Shown here piece by piece: positions 28,650 to 37,157 of a stretch of DNA of 57,047 nt (its first letter is position 1; every line of letters begins with the position of its first letter). The stretch is from an uncultured Collinsella sp. (lineage in GTDB: Bacteria; Actinomycetota; Coriobacteriia; Coriobacteriales; Coriobacteriaceae): assembly GCA_900548365.1 (NCBI GenBank), contig URKM01000009.1:1-57047 (forward strand). Reading direction: 5' to 3'. The notes under the pieces are model-generated. The model searched no databases. It was not told where the DNA came from and saw only the letters and a program-made list of their open reading frames with translations. Position numbers and translations under genes: made by a program.

Positions 28650-29480
28650 TTACTCCTGCGAGGACTCGCGGATGAGCGCGGCGAGCTGCTCGCCGACCTC
28701 ATCGAGCGGCAGGTCGGCGACGTAATGGGCATCGGCGGCCGGATCGAGGATCACGCCCTCGCCCGACGGGATGCGCATGCTCTCGAGCTCGTCCTCGTCC
28801 GCCTCGGCGAGATCGGCCGCGGTCCAGCGCTGGCCGGTGAGCAGGAATACCAAGCGGTACGCGCATTCCATGGAGATGGATGCGATTCGATCGAGGTAGC
28901 GCGACACCATGATGGTGCGGCGGAAATCATCCATCTGGGCGTCGTCGGCGACATCCATGGTCTCCGTGCGATTGAAGACGCGGAAGAACTCCTGGTAGGT
29001 CCCGTGCACGACCTCGTCCTCATCGGAGAGCGTGAGCACGGTGGAGAGGTCGTTGTTGACGAGGGCCGTGATGGTGGCGCCCAGCACGCGGTAGACGCTC
29101 TGCGCCTCGGTGTCGATGAGCTGAACCATCTCGGCGGGAACCTCGATATCGTTCTTCACCTTGCGCTTGGCGGCGCGGGCGATGCGACGGACCTTATCGC
29201 ACATGCGCTGGAGGTTGAAATCGATATAGATGATGGTCTGAAGCAGGCGGAAGTCGGATGCGACCGGACTCTGCGTTGCGATCAGGTTGTAGCACACGGC
29301 CTCCAGATTGGCGCAGCGGGCATCGATCTGGAACGTGACGTCCTGCGTCTTGGACGCGAGCTTCTTATCGTCCTCTACATACGCGCGCACGGCATCGTGC
29401 AACGCGAGGTCGACGGCCTCGAAGATGGAGAGCATCTCGTGGCGAGCCTCGACCAGCTGGCGGGAAAACAGTTTGCGCAT
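28650..29480 (-). CDS. phoU: PhoU, phosphate uptake regulator
   Basis: Restrains the Pst transporter and phosphate signalling when phosphate is plentiful. It is an all-helical protein of two PhoU repeats in 276 residues; the typical length is about 220-240, the extra being an acidic C-terminal tail (about 220-276). Helix motifs such as FNLQRMCDKVRRIARAAKR and VSRYLDRIASISMECAYRLVF fit the repeats. The ATG at 29480 follows TTGGAGCC; a TTG four codons upstream would overlap that site. It is the last gene of pstSCAB-phoU, 69 bases after pstB. No PhoR/PhoB genes are in the window. Confidence 0.92.
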   Translation of the reverse strand: MRKLFSRQLVEARHEMLSIFEAVDLALHDAVRAYVEDDKKLASKTQDVTFQIDARCANLEAVCYNLIATQSPVASDFRLLQTIIYIDFNLQRMCDKVRRIARAAKRKVKNDIEVPAEMVQLIDTEAQSVYRVLGATITALVNNDLSTVLTLSDEDEVVHGTYQEFFRVFNRTETMDVADDAQMDDFRRTIMVSRYLDRIASISMECAYRLVFLLTGQRWTAADLAEADEDELESMRIPSGEGVILDPAADAHYVADLPLDEVGEQLAALIRESSQE

Positions 29481-29549
29481 TCTAGGCTCCAATCAGACGC
29501 GCGCGGAATCAAGCGATCCGCAACCAGTATGGGCCGGATGCCCCGGCGA

Positions 29550-30353
29550 CTAGCCGAAGCGGCCGGTGATATAGTCCTCCGTGCGCTTATCCATCGGACT
29601 AGTGAAGATAGCGTCGGTTTGACCATACTCGATAAGTGTAGCAGGCTCACCAGCGACTTCCTGTAAGAAGAATGCGGTGTAATCGGAGATGCGCGCGGCC
29701 TGCTGCATGTTATGGGTGACGATGATGATGGTCATCTCGGGCGCGAGCTCGGCCATCAGGTCCTCGACCTTCTGAACGGAGGTGGGATCGATGGCCGAAC
29801 AGGGCTCGTCCATCAGGAGCACGTCAGGCTGAACAGCCAGGACGCGGGCGATGCACAGTCGCTGTTGTTGTCCGCCGGAAAGCGCCAAACCGTCTTTCGA
29901 GAGCTGATTGGATACCTCTTTCCACAGGTTGGCGCGCTTGAGGGACTCTTCGACTATGTCGTCGAGGTCGCTTTTGCTAGTCACGCCCTGCAAGCGAGGG
30001 CCAAAAGCGACGTTCTCGTAGATGGATTTGGGGAAGGGATTGGGCTGCTGGAAGATCATTCCCACGCGGCGGCGCAGATCGACCGGGTCGACGCCCTCGG
30101 CGTAGATGTCCGCGCCGTCAAGCGTCATGCTGCCCTCGATGCGCGTTCCCTCGATGAGGTCGTTCATGCGGTTCATGCAGCGCAGGAACGTCGATTTGCC
30201 GCAGCCCGACGGGCCGATGAACGCGGTGATCTTGTTCTTGGCGATATTGAGGTTCACATCGGTCAGCGCGTGGAAGTCGCCGTACCAGAAATCGAAGTTG
30301 GACGTGGAGATAGCGCTCTGCTGGGGAGCGGGCGCAGCTTGATACACGGTCAC
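29550..30353 (-). CDS. pstB: Phosphate ABC transporter ATPase PstB
   Basis: ATPase of the high-affinity phosphate importer. Walker A GPSGCGKST is near residues 47-55, and the Pst-specific QQPNPFPKSIYENVAFGPR follows. The signature LSGGQQQRLCIARVLA, Walker B VLLMDEPCSAIDP and switch histidine VTHNMQQA complete the set. The 267-residue length is typical. The start is a GTG at 30353 with AAGGAG five bases upstream, nine bases after the pstA stop. Confidence 0.97.
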   Translation of the reverse strand: MTVYQAAPAPQQSAISTSNFDFWYGDFHALTDVNLNIAKNKITAFIGPSGCGKSTFLRCMNRMNDLIEGTRIEGSMTLDGADIYAEGVDPVDLRRRVGMIFQQPNPFPKSIYENVAFGPRLQGVTSKSDLDDIVEESLKRANLWKEVSNQLSKDGLALSGGQQQRLCIARVLAVQPDVLLMDEPCSAIDPTSVQKVEDLMAELAPEMTIIIVTHNMQQAARISDYTAFFLQEVAGEPATLIEYGQTDAIFTSPMDKRTEDYITGRFG

Positions 30354-30362
30354 GAGGGCTCC

Positions 30363-31274
30363 TTACTTATTCTTGCGAGAGAGGCGACGTGCGAACAGGT
30401 TGAAGGCGAGGATGATGATCATCAGCAGCAGCGCCGTGCCGTAGGCGGCGTTCATGTTGATGCCGTCGTTCGCCAGCAGGTAGAGGTGGACCGTCATGGG
30501 GCGGCCGGAATCCATCGGGCTGATGGGGAGGTTGATCGCCTGGCCCATGGTATAGAGGACGACGGCGGTCTCGCCGATCGCGCGCCCGATGCCGAGCACG
30601 ATGCCGGTCGCGATGCGGCCGAATGCCGAGGGAAGGACGATGCGGGAGACGACCTGCCACTTCGTGGCCCCGAGACCGTAGGCTCCCCAGCGGATGTAGC
30701 GCGGGACGGAGCGGATGGCCTCCTCGGTGGTGCGCATGACGATCGGCAGCATGAGCAGCGCGAGCGCGAGCGCGGCGGAGAACATGGACAGTCCGAACCC
30801 CATCGCCTCGACGAACAGTGCGTAGCCGAACAGGCCCATGACGATGGAGGGTACCGAGGCGAGCGTATCCGCTGCATAGCGAATGATGTTCACCATGCGC
30901 CCCTGCTTGGCGTACTCGGCGAGATAGACCGCGGCGAGCACCGCGATGGGGGTGCAGATGAGCATGGCGAGCGCCGTGACGTAGATCGTAGAGACGATCG
31001 TGGGCCAGATACCGCCCTCGGCGTTCACGCCGTGGGGCCAGCCGAAGATGAAGTCGAGCGAGATATGCGGCAGGCCGTTGATGACGACGTACGCGATGAT
31101 CGCGACGAGGACCAAGGTGGTGACGGCCGCGGCGACGCGAAAGACGCCGAGCATCACCGTGTTGGACGTGTTCTTGGAGATGCGCCCCTGCTTGCCATGG
31201 GAAAGGGCGCGCTTGATGCGCTGCGAGGAGGTCAGCTGCTCCCCCGAAGCGCCGTTGATCGGTTCATTGGCCAT
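30363..31274 (-). CDS. pstA: Phosphate ABC transporter permease PstA
   Basis: One of the two membrane channels of the Pst importer. The 303-residue product has six helices after a 40-residue basic cytoplasmic head. The EAA loop for PstB contact is GAYGLGATKWQVVSRIVLPSAFGRI, and GRAIGETAVVL follows, both typical of Pst permeases. It begins four bases after the pstC stop. The ATG at 31274 is the only sensible start. Confidence 0.96.
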   Translation of the reverse strand: MANEPINGASGEQLTSSQRIKRALSHGKQGRISKNTSNTVMLGVFRVAAAVTTLVLVAIIAYVVINGLPHISLDFIFGWPHGVNAEGGIWPTIVSTIYVTALAMLICTPIAVLAAVYLAEYAKQGRMVNIIRYAADTLASVPSIVMGLFGYALFVEAMGFGLSMFSAALALALLMLPIVMRTTEEAIRSVPRYIRWGAYGLGATKWQVVSRIVLPSAFGRIATGIVLGIGRAIGETAVVLYTMGQAINLPISPMDSGRPMTVHLYLLANDGINMNAAYGTALLLMIIILAFNLFARRLSRKNK

Positions 31275-31278
31275 GATC

Positions 31279-32193
31279 CTATCCCTTCCTCATCTTGGAC
31301 AGCAGGCGGACGATGCCGACGAGCGAAGCGGAGATGATGAAGAGCACCACGCCCATGCCGAACAAGGCCGTACGATGAAGGCCGGACGAGTAGCTCATGT
31401 CGAGCGCGATCTGGCTCGTGAGCGTGGAGACCGGGCTCGAGATGGAATCGGGGATGACGGGCGCGTTGCCCACGACCATGAGGACCGCCATGGTCTCGCC
31501 GATGGCTCGGCCCATACCGAGGACGACCGCGTCTACGATACCGAACCTGGCTGCGGGAAGGACCACCTTGTAGATGGTCTGCCACTTGGTGGCGCCCATC
31601 GCGTAGGACGCCTCGCGGATGCCCATGGGAATGGAGTTGAGCGCGTCGATGGTCAGGGTGGTGATGGTGGGGACGATCATGATGGCGAGCACGAACCAGG
31701 CGGTCAGCGCGCCGAAACCCATGCCGCCGGTGAGCTCGGCGACGATCGGCCTGATGATGACCATGCCGAAGAAGCCGTAGATGATCGACGGGATGCCCGC
31801 GAGCAGGTCGACGGCGGGGCTGATGAGGGCCCGCACCCGGTCGGAGGCGATCTCGGTGAGGTACACCGCGGTCCCCACGCCCAGGGGCACGCCGAGCACC
31901 AGGGCGCCGGCGGTCACCAGGCCGGATCCCGCAAGGAGTGAGAGGATGCCGTACTGCCCCTCGGTAGGAGCCCAGGTAAAGCTGAAGAAGTTCGCCAGCC
32001 CGATATCGGTGAACACCGGAGCGGCCTGCATCATGGTGAACGCGAAGATCAGCAGCACCGTGACGACGGCGAGGAACGCGCAGCCGAAGAAGAGGTACTG
32101 CAGCCCCTTCTCCTTGAGGTACGTGCTGCGGGACACGAGCGCCAGCTCGCGCTTACGCGTCGGCTGGGAGACATTCGACGAGGTCTCGCTCAT
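31279..32193 (-). CDS. pstC: Phosphate ABC transporter permease PstC
   Basis: Second channel subunit of the Pst importer, 304 residues with six helices. The segment DLLAGIPSIIYGFFGMV is the PstC hallmark, and the EAA loop ASYAMGATKWQTIYKVVLPAARFGI is followed by GRAIGETMAVLMV. The start is the ATG at 32193 with a GGAGGGG site; a longer open frame upstream runs through pstS in another frame. It begins one base after the pstS stop. Confidence 0.96.
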   Translation of the reverse strand: MSETSSNVSQPTRKRELALVSRSTYLKEKGLQYLFFGCAFLAVVTVLLIFAFTMMQAAPVFTDIGLANFFSFTWAPTEGQYGILSLLAGSGLVTAGALVLGVPLGVGTAVYLTEIASDRVRALISPAVDLLAGIPSIIYGFFGMVIIRPIVAELTGGMGFGALTAWFVLAIMIVPTITTLTIDALNSIPMGIREASYAMGATKWQTIYKVVLPAARFGIVDAVVLGMGRAIGETMAVLMVVGNAPVIPDSISSPVSTLTSQIALDMSYSSGLHRTALFGMGVVLFIISASLVGIVRLLSKMRKG

Positions 32194-32194
32194 T

Positions 32195-33151
32195 CTACAT
32201 CCCCTCCCCTGCGGCATCCGCCTCGTATGCGACGGGGATGAAGCCCGCCTCGCGGATCTGCTCGTCCATCTCGTCCGACAAGACGTACTCGATATAGCCC
32301 TGCGCCTCGGCAGAGGGCTCGCCCTTGGTGAAGAAGTACAGGTCGCGCGAGATGGGATAGCCGCCGCTGGCGACCGTCTTCTCGCTCGGCTCGACATGGT
32401 TCACGTTGATGGCGCGCACCTGGGTCTCGGCATATTTCGACTCGACGAAACCCATCGAGATGTAGCCGATGGCGCCGCGCGTACGGCTCACCACGTCGCG
32501 AACCTGGCCGGTGCCGGAAAGGACGGCGGCGCGACGGTCGAACGGCTCGCCGTCCATGATGATCGACTTGAAGGCTTCACGGGTGCCGGAGGCCTCGTCG
32601 CGGTTGACCAGCTGAATGGCGAGGTCCTCGCCACCTACTTCCGACCAGTTCGTGATCTGGCCGGCGTAGATCGCGCGAAGCTGCTCGACGGAGAGGTTCT
32701 GCACGGGGTTCTCGGGGTTCACGATGACCGCGATGCCGTCGTGTGCGATGGGGATGGTGGTCAGGCCGAGCTCCTGCTCCTGCGCGTTCAGCCCGCGCGA
32801 GGACGTTGCGATATCCGCGGTGTCGTTCGAGACCGCCTCGATGCCGGCGCTCGAGCCCAGGCCGGACACCAAGACGGACACGCCGGTCTGCTCGGTATAC
32901 GCCTCGGCGGCCACCTCAGCGATGGGCAGGCAGGTCGTCGACCCCGCGACGGTGATCGAACCGGTCGATGTCGAAGCGGAACAGGCGGAAATGGATACGG
33001 CCGTTACAAGGGAAAGGGCCCCGGCGGCAATAACCGCTAGAGGGCCACGGCTATGGCGGCGTGGCGACCACAGATGCCTTCCTCTGCCCGGTACGAGAAG
33101 AACCGGTCGTTGAGGCGCACGGTCGAGAGCCGCAAGTCGTGAATTTCGCAC
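32195..33151 (-). CDS. pstS: Phosphate-binding lipoprotein PstS
   Basis: Binds phosphate outside the membrane for PstCAB. The lipobox SISAC marks the lipidated cysteine, and the mature protein begins with GSITVAGSTTCLPIAE, the phosphate-binding GST motif. DIATSSRGLNAQE and NRDEASGTREAF follow. The start is unsettled. A GTG at 33151 has GGAG seven bases upstream but overlaps pgeF by 115 bases and gives a leader of about 57 residues before the lipidated cysteine. A CTG at 33073 has AGAGGA six bases upstream, overlaps by 37 bases and gives a canonical 30-residue signal with paired arginines. No ATG is available. It opens pstSCAB-phoU and is fused onto the pgeF end. Confidence 0.9.
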   Translation of the reverse strand: MRNSRLAALDRAPQRPVLLVPGRGRHLWSPRRHSRGPLAVIAAGALSLVTAVSISACSASTSTGSITVAGSTTCLPIAEVAAEAYTEQTGVSVLVSGLGSSAGIEAVSNDTADIATSSRGLNAQEQELGLTTIPIAHDGIAVIVNPENPVQNLSVEQLRAIYAGQITNWSEVGGEDLAIQLVNRDEASGTREAFKSIIMDGEPFDRRAAVLSGTGQVRDVVSRTRGAIGYISMGFVESKYAETQVRAINVNHVEPSEKTVASGGYPISRDLYFFTKGEPSAEAQGYIEYVLSDEMDEQIREAGFIPVAYEADAAGEGM

Positions 33152-33822
33152 GGAGGAACTCCAATTTCTTCGAGCGACTGACGGATGCACGCGGACAGAT
33201 CGAGCAGCCGCGATGCAGTACCCTCAATGTTATCAAACCGTAATGAGAATGTGTGCATCAGGTCAGATGAGACCTCATATTCGTCTCCCTGGATATGGGG
33301 GCCGATATACGCGGAAATATCAGATGGCGAGCAGCCCGTTTCCTCGCATAGGATCCGCGCCGCCTTCGCCGCGATGCGGGCATACGTGCCCCTCCAGCCG
33401 GAATGAACAACAGCGAAAGCATTGTTTTCGCAGCTCAGAAGAACGGGAACGCAATCGGCGAAGCAGAGCATCACCGGGACATGCGCTGCGGTGCACACGA
33501 TGGCGTCGGCGCCTTTCGAAATGCGACTGCGTATATCAGCCAGATCGGCTGCATCAGAACTCCGCACCACGACCACGTCATCGCCATGAACCTGATTGGG
33601 CACGAGGAGCCGCTGCATATCGTCGGCGCACCCCAGGGCCTCCAGAACGAGGCGACGATTCTCGATGACGTTCTCGAGCTCATCCCCCACGTGCGACCCC
33701 AGATTCAAAGACGCATACGGCGTTTTTGAGACGCCGCCCGTGCGCTCGGTGAACGCCAGGCGCGTCGCACCCCTGTCCGTGCGAAGCAGTACGATGCCGT
33801 TATCGTGAACGATGCGTTCCAT
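33037..33822 (-). CDS. pgeF: Purine nucleoside phosphorylase / laccase-domain protein (YfiH family)
   Basis: A 261-residue member of the family once called multicopper polyphenol oxidoreductases, now linked to purine nucleoside cleavage and to editing of peptidoglycan precursors. Metal-binding residues are visible in VPNQVHGDDV (His near 83), FADCVPVLL (Cys near 125) and AVVHSGWRGT (His near 142). The ATG at 33822 follows GAGGA; a TTG at 33834 would overlap it. In many Gram-positives it follows ftsZ, as here (163 bases downstream). The pstS frame begins inside its end. Confidence 0.92.
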   Translation of the reverse strand: MERIVHDNGIVLLRTDRGATRLAFTERTGGVSKTPYASLNLGSHVGDELENVIENRRLVLEALGCADDMQRLLVPNQVHGDDVVVVRSSDAADLADIRSRISKGADAIVCTAAHVPVMLCFADCVPVLLSCENNAFAVVHSGWRGTYARIAAKAARILCEETGCSPSDISAYIGPHIQGDEYEVSSDLMHTFSLRFDNIEGTASRLLDLSACIRQSLEEIGVPPCEIHDLRLSTVRLNDRFFSYRAEEGICGRHAAIAVAL

Positions 33823-33925
33823 AAGTCCTCGCAATCTCGTGTTGTCAGAACGCGATGCCCCGAGCAGGCGCTATCGCCGCCCCCCATCGAGCAGGTGATA
33901 TCGTCCGCCCCATAGAAAAGGCGCT

Positions 33926-33961
33926 AACAAGAAAACCCGCCAAGCTCGCACTCGACGGGTT
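33926..33961 (-). terminator. Terminator after ftsZ
   Basis: Read leftward, AACCCG-t-CGAG and CTTG-g-CGGGTT pair around a short loop and are followed by TTTTCTTGTT. It lies 25 bases past the ftsZ stop and separates ftsZ from pgeF and pst. Confidence 0.82.
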
Positions 33962-33985
33962 GATTCGATTGATCCTAGGCTGCGC

Positions 33986-35119
33986 TTAGAAGTTGCCGCG
34001 CTTCAGGAAATCGGGGAGCTCGAACTGGTCGTTGCCGAAGTTGGGCAGCTCCGTCCCGCCGACGTTGCGCGTGGGCGTAGCCTGCGCGGCATGAGCGGGG
34101 GCAGCGGACTCGGCCTTAGCCTGGGCCTGGGACTGGGCGAACAGGTCGTCCTGACGGTTGACGTTGGAATCGGAGAAGCCGGTGGCGATGACGGTGATGC
34201 GCACCTGGTCGCCCAGGGACTCGTCGACGACGGTACCGAAGATGATGTTCGCCTCGGGGTCGACCGCGTTGGCGACGAGGTCGGCGGCATCGTTGATCTC
34301 CTGGATACCGAGGTCCTTGGAACCGGCGATGGAGAGCAGGACGCGCGTCGCCCCATCGATGGAGCTCTCGAGCAGGCGGCTGGAGATGGCCTGCTGGGCG
34401 GCGTCGACGGCACGGGAGTCGCCGGAGGCCACGCCGATGCCCATCATAGCGGTACCGGCCTGGCGCATGATCGTCTTGACGTCGGCGAAGTCGAGGTTGA
34501 TGACGCCCGGGACGGTGATGAGGTCGGTGATGCCCTGGGTGCCCTGGGAGAGGACGCCGTCGGCGTTGGAGAAGGCCTCGAGCATGGTGGTCTTCTTCTC
34601 GGCGATATCGAGCAGCTTGTCGTTGGGGATGACGATGAGGGTGTCGACGCTGTCGGACAGGGTCTTGATGCCCTCCTCGGCAGCCTTCTTGCGCTTGCGG
34701 CCCTCGAAGGTGAACGGCTTGGTAACGACGGCGACGGTGAGCGCGCCGACCTCGTTCATGGCGATGTCCGCGACGATCGGAGCGGCGCCGGTGCCCGTGC
34801 CGCCGCCCTCGCCCGCGGTGATGAAGACCATGTCGGCGCCCGCCAGGGCCTCGGCGATGTCGTCGCGGCTCTCATCGGCGGCCTTGCGGCCGACCTCGGG
34901 GTTGGCGCCGGCGCCCAGGCCGCGCGTGAGGTCGGTGCCGATATGGACCTTGATATCTGCATCGGAGATCGCCAACGCCTGGGCGTCCGTGTTGATGGCG
35001 ACGAACTCGACGCCGCGGATGCCCTCTTCGATCATTCGGTTGACCGCGTTGGTGCCGCCGCCGCCCACGCCGACCACCTTGATGACGGCAAGATAGTTGT
35101 TGATCTCGTTCTCGTGCAT
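33986..35119 (-). CDS. ftsZ: FtsZ, division tubulin homologue
   Basis: GTP-dependent filament protein that forms the division ring. The 377-residue product has the early GGGGTNAVNRMI loop and the tubulin signature GGGTGTG at 105-111. The catalytic segment NLDFADVKTIM is also present. A Gln/Ala-rich linker (about 320-355) leads to the C-terminal tail LPDFLKRGNF, which binds SepF or other partners. The ATG at 35119 follows GGAGG at eight bases. It has a 289-base upstream gap with its own TTGACA element and a terminator from ftsQ, so it can be expressed separately from the rest of dcw. Confidence 0.98.
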   Translation of the reverse strand: MHENEINNYLAVIKVVGVGGGGTNAVNRMIEEGIRGVEFVAINTDAQALAISDADIKVHIGTDLTRGLGAGANPEVGRKAADESRDDIAEALAGADMVFITAGEGGGTGTGAAPIVADIAMNEVGALTVAVVTKPFTFEGRKRKKAAEEGIKTLSDSVDTLIVIPNDKLLDIAEKKTTMLEAFSNADGVLSQGTQGITDLITVPGVINLDFADVKTIMRQAGTAMMGIGVASGDSRAVDAAQQAISSRLLESSIDGATRVLLSIAGSKDLGIQEINDAADLVANAVDPEANIIFGTVVDESLGDQVRITVIATGFSDSNVNRQDDLFAQSQAQAKAESAAPAHAAQATPTRNVGGTELPNFGNDQFELPDFLKRGNF

Positions 35120-35241
35120 GTGTCGGTCCTCCGAACATCGCTCAACGTTAAGCTTGCGAATAATAAACGATAACAGTAACCCTCAAGTTCAGATTAAACG
35201 TAGAGGTAAAACACTGTATCTTTGCATGATTTTACAGCTGT

Positions 35242-35247
35242 TGTCAA
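35242..35247 (-). promoter_or_regulatory. Candidate -35 element of an ftsZ promoter
   Basis: A consensus TTGACA read toward ftsZ in an AT-rich stretch (35150-35290). The best-placed -10 is imperfect (CAAAGA or AAAGAT at 17-18 bases), so the exact start point is open. The long gap and upstream terminator support a dedicated ftsZ promoter. Confidence 0.5.
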
Positions 35248-35315
35248 ATGCCAGCACGTATAAATGTGAATTTGGCAACCAAACTGCAGGTAGACGGTGA
35301 AGCCATTCGCCGAAG

Positions 35316-35355
35316 CAGGAAATTCCGGAGCCGTGCCGCGGCGCGGCTCCGGAAT
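35316..35355 (-). terminator. Terminator after ftsQ
   Basis: ATTCCGGAGCCG (35322-35333) and CGGCTCCGGAAT (35344-35355) form a perfect 12-pair stem. Read leftward it is followed by TTTCC. It lies 53 bases past the ftsQ stop and partly isolates ftsZ. Confidence 0.8.
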
Positions 35356-35408
35356 AAGGGTGCGGCGCGCGGCGGCAACCCGCGGGAGACGCGCGGCGCG
35401 CCGGTGGG

Positions 35409-37157
35409 CTACTGGGGAACGCTGCGGAACGTATACGCATTCGGCGTCCTCACGTCGATGTAGGTGACGCCCGCCTGCTGCGACAACAGCACGGTTACGA
35501 CGCGCTCCTTCACGGCGATGTCGTCGGGCGCGCCCAGCGCCACCTCCACGCCCGAGACGAGGTTCGCGGCGATCGCCTCCTCCGATGGCACGGACAGGTA
35601 CTTGATCTGCGCCTTGAAATCCGAGGAGAACTTCTCGGCGTATTCCATGCCCGCAAGGATCACGGAGGACTGCACCTCGCGGCCGCTGGCAGGCGAAACG
35701 TCGGACGATACATCGGTGAGCAGCAGGGCGCCGAAATGCTTGGCGAGGGCCTCGGCCGCATCGACGCCCGAGAGGGCGCGCGTGCCGTCGGAGCCGACCT
35801 TGGTGGCATCCTGCCCGTCGGCTGTGTCGCCGGCGGGCTCCGTCGAGGCATCCGTGCCCTCGGAACCGGCGGCATCTGAAGCGTCGTCCGTTCGGACGGA
35901 TTGCGCGGACCCGTCCCCGTCGGCATCGGCATCTGCCGCGTCGCCCGCATCGGATGAGGCGGAATCAGCCCCACCCTGCGATGCCACGTCCCCCGACAAG
36001 CCATCGGTCGCGGCCGCATCGCCCTCGGCCTTCTCGGATGCCTCCGTCGTAACGATGCCGCTCTCGACGATCGAGCCGGATTCATCGACGGTGACGGCGA
36101 GCGAGAGCGGAGCGATCCAGCAACCGTCATCCCCGATGGCCCAGGCGATATCGTCGGCTGCGACGTACATGATCGCGGCGACCGCGCGCTCGCGCGGCGT
36201 GATGACCAACGTATGGGGGTACTCGCGCTTCACCTCGACACCGGATACCCAGGGGTTCTGCTTCAGGGCGTCCACGATGCGCTCCTCGTTCACGTTGAGC
36301 AGCGTGGTCCCCTCGGGAAGGTTGATCAGCTGCTCGGCGGCGTCCTGGGCGACGTGCTCGCTGCCAACGATGCGGATATCGGTTGCAGCGAACAAGCCGG
36401 AGTTGACCACGACGAGGGCGACGAGGGCGAGCATGGCCGCAACGGCCACGACCCCGGCGAGCGCGAGCCGGGCGCGGGACAGAGACGGCATCTTGATCTT
36501 GAGGTCGCGCTTCAGAGAGCCCTGGGGGGGATCGTCAACCGGCTTGGGCGCCGCAGCCACGCTCGTGAGCTTTTTGGATTCAAGGGCGTGCAGACGCTTC
36601 CTCGTCGAGGGAACCGTCGCAGCGGGGCGCTTCCCCATGACGGGACGGCTTGCGACGGGACGCGCAGCCGAGCCCGTGCGCGGCGCGACGGGACCCGCGG
36701 GCTGCCGGCGACGAAGCTCGACGCCGACCGGCGCCGGCGGCAGCGCTCCGGCAGATCCCGCCGGCAGCCGTCCGGGCGTACGAGGGCGCGATGCCGTCGC
36801 GGGTCCGTACGCACCGGGACGGGAAGGATTCGAGTCGCGCGCCGCCCGGGGCCTTGCGGGGGTTGCGGGACGCGTCGCAGAAGCCGACCGCTTCGTAGGC
36901 CGGGGCGCTGCGGCCCGAGCTTGGCGGGCCCGCTGCTCACGAACGACGGCGGCGGCCTTCTTCGCGGTGTGCTTCTTCGAGGGAGCGGTATAGGCGCTGA
37001 TGGGCTTCGTGGGCGCCGGAACGTTGCTGGGACGCTGAGGAGCCACGGGACGAGGACTCGCTACAGGCCGGGACGCGGACGACCCCGCCCGACGAAACGT
37101 GGGCTTCGGTGCTTTAGAACCCGAGGAATTTGACTTCCGGTTGGAGCTCGACGCCAT
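35409..37157 (-). CDS. ftsQ: FtsQ/DivIB division protein with long disordered extensions
   Basis: Bitopic membrane protein that connects FtsL/FtsB-type partners with the septal wall synthases. At 582 residues it is about twice the usual 250-300. Residues 1-228 form a basic Pro/Ala/Arg/Ser-rich cytoplasmic tail; the membrane helix is about 231-255. The POTRA domain (about 258-325) shows DIRIVGSEHV, then NPWVSGVEVKREYPHTLVI. The outer beta domain (about 326-582) is split by an insertion rich in Ala/Ser/Asp/Glu (about 365-460). The ATG at 37157 follows AAAGGAAACGT. It overlaps the murB end by 44 bases. Confidence 0.92.
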   Translation of the reverse strand: MASSSNRKSNSSGSKAPKPTFRRAGSSASRPVASPRPVAPQRPSNVPAPTKPISAYTAPSKKHTAKKAAAVVREQRARQARAAAPRPTKRSASATRPATPARPRAARDSNPSRPGAYGPATASRPRTPGRLPAGSAGALPPAPVGVELRRRQPAGPVAPRTGSAARPVASRPVMGKRPAATVPSTRKRLHALESKKLTSVAAAPKPVDDPPQGSLKRDLKIKMPSLSRARLALAGVVAVAAMLALVALVVVNSGLFAATDIRIVGSEHVAQDAAEQLINLPEGTTLLNVNEERIVDALKQNPWVSGVEVKREYPHTLVITPRERAVAAIMYVAADDIAWAIGDDGCWIAPLSLAVTVDESGSIVESGIVTTEASEKAEGDAAATDGLSGDVASQGGADSASSDAGDAADADADGDGSAQSVRTDDASDAAGSEGTDASTEPAGDTADGQDATKVGSDGTRALSGVDAAEALAKHFGALLLTDVSSDVSPASGREVQSSVILAGMEYAEKFSSDFKAQIKYLSVPSEEAIAANLVSGVEVALGAPDDIAVKERVVTVLLSQQAGVTYIDVRTPNAYTFRSVPQ

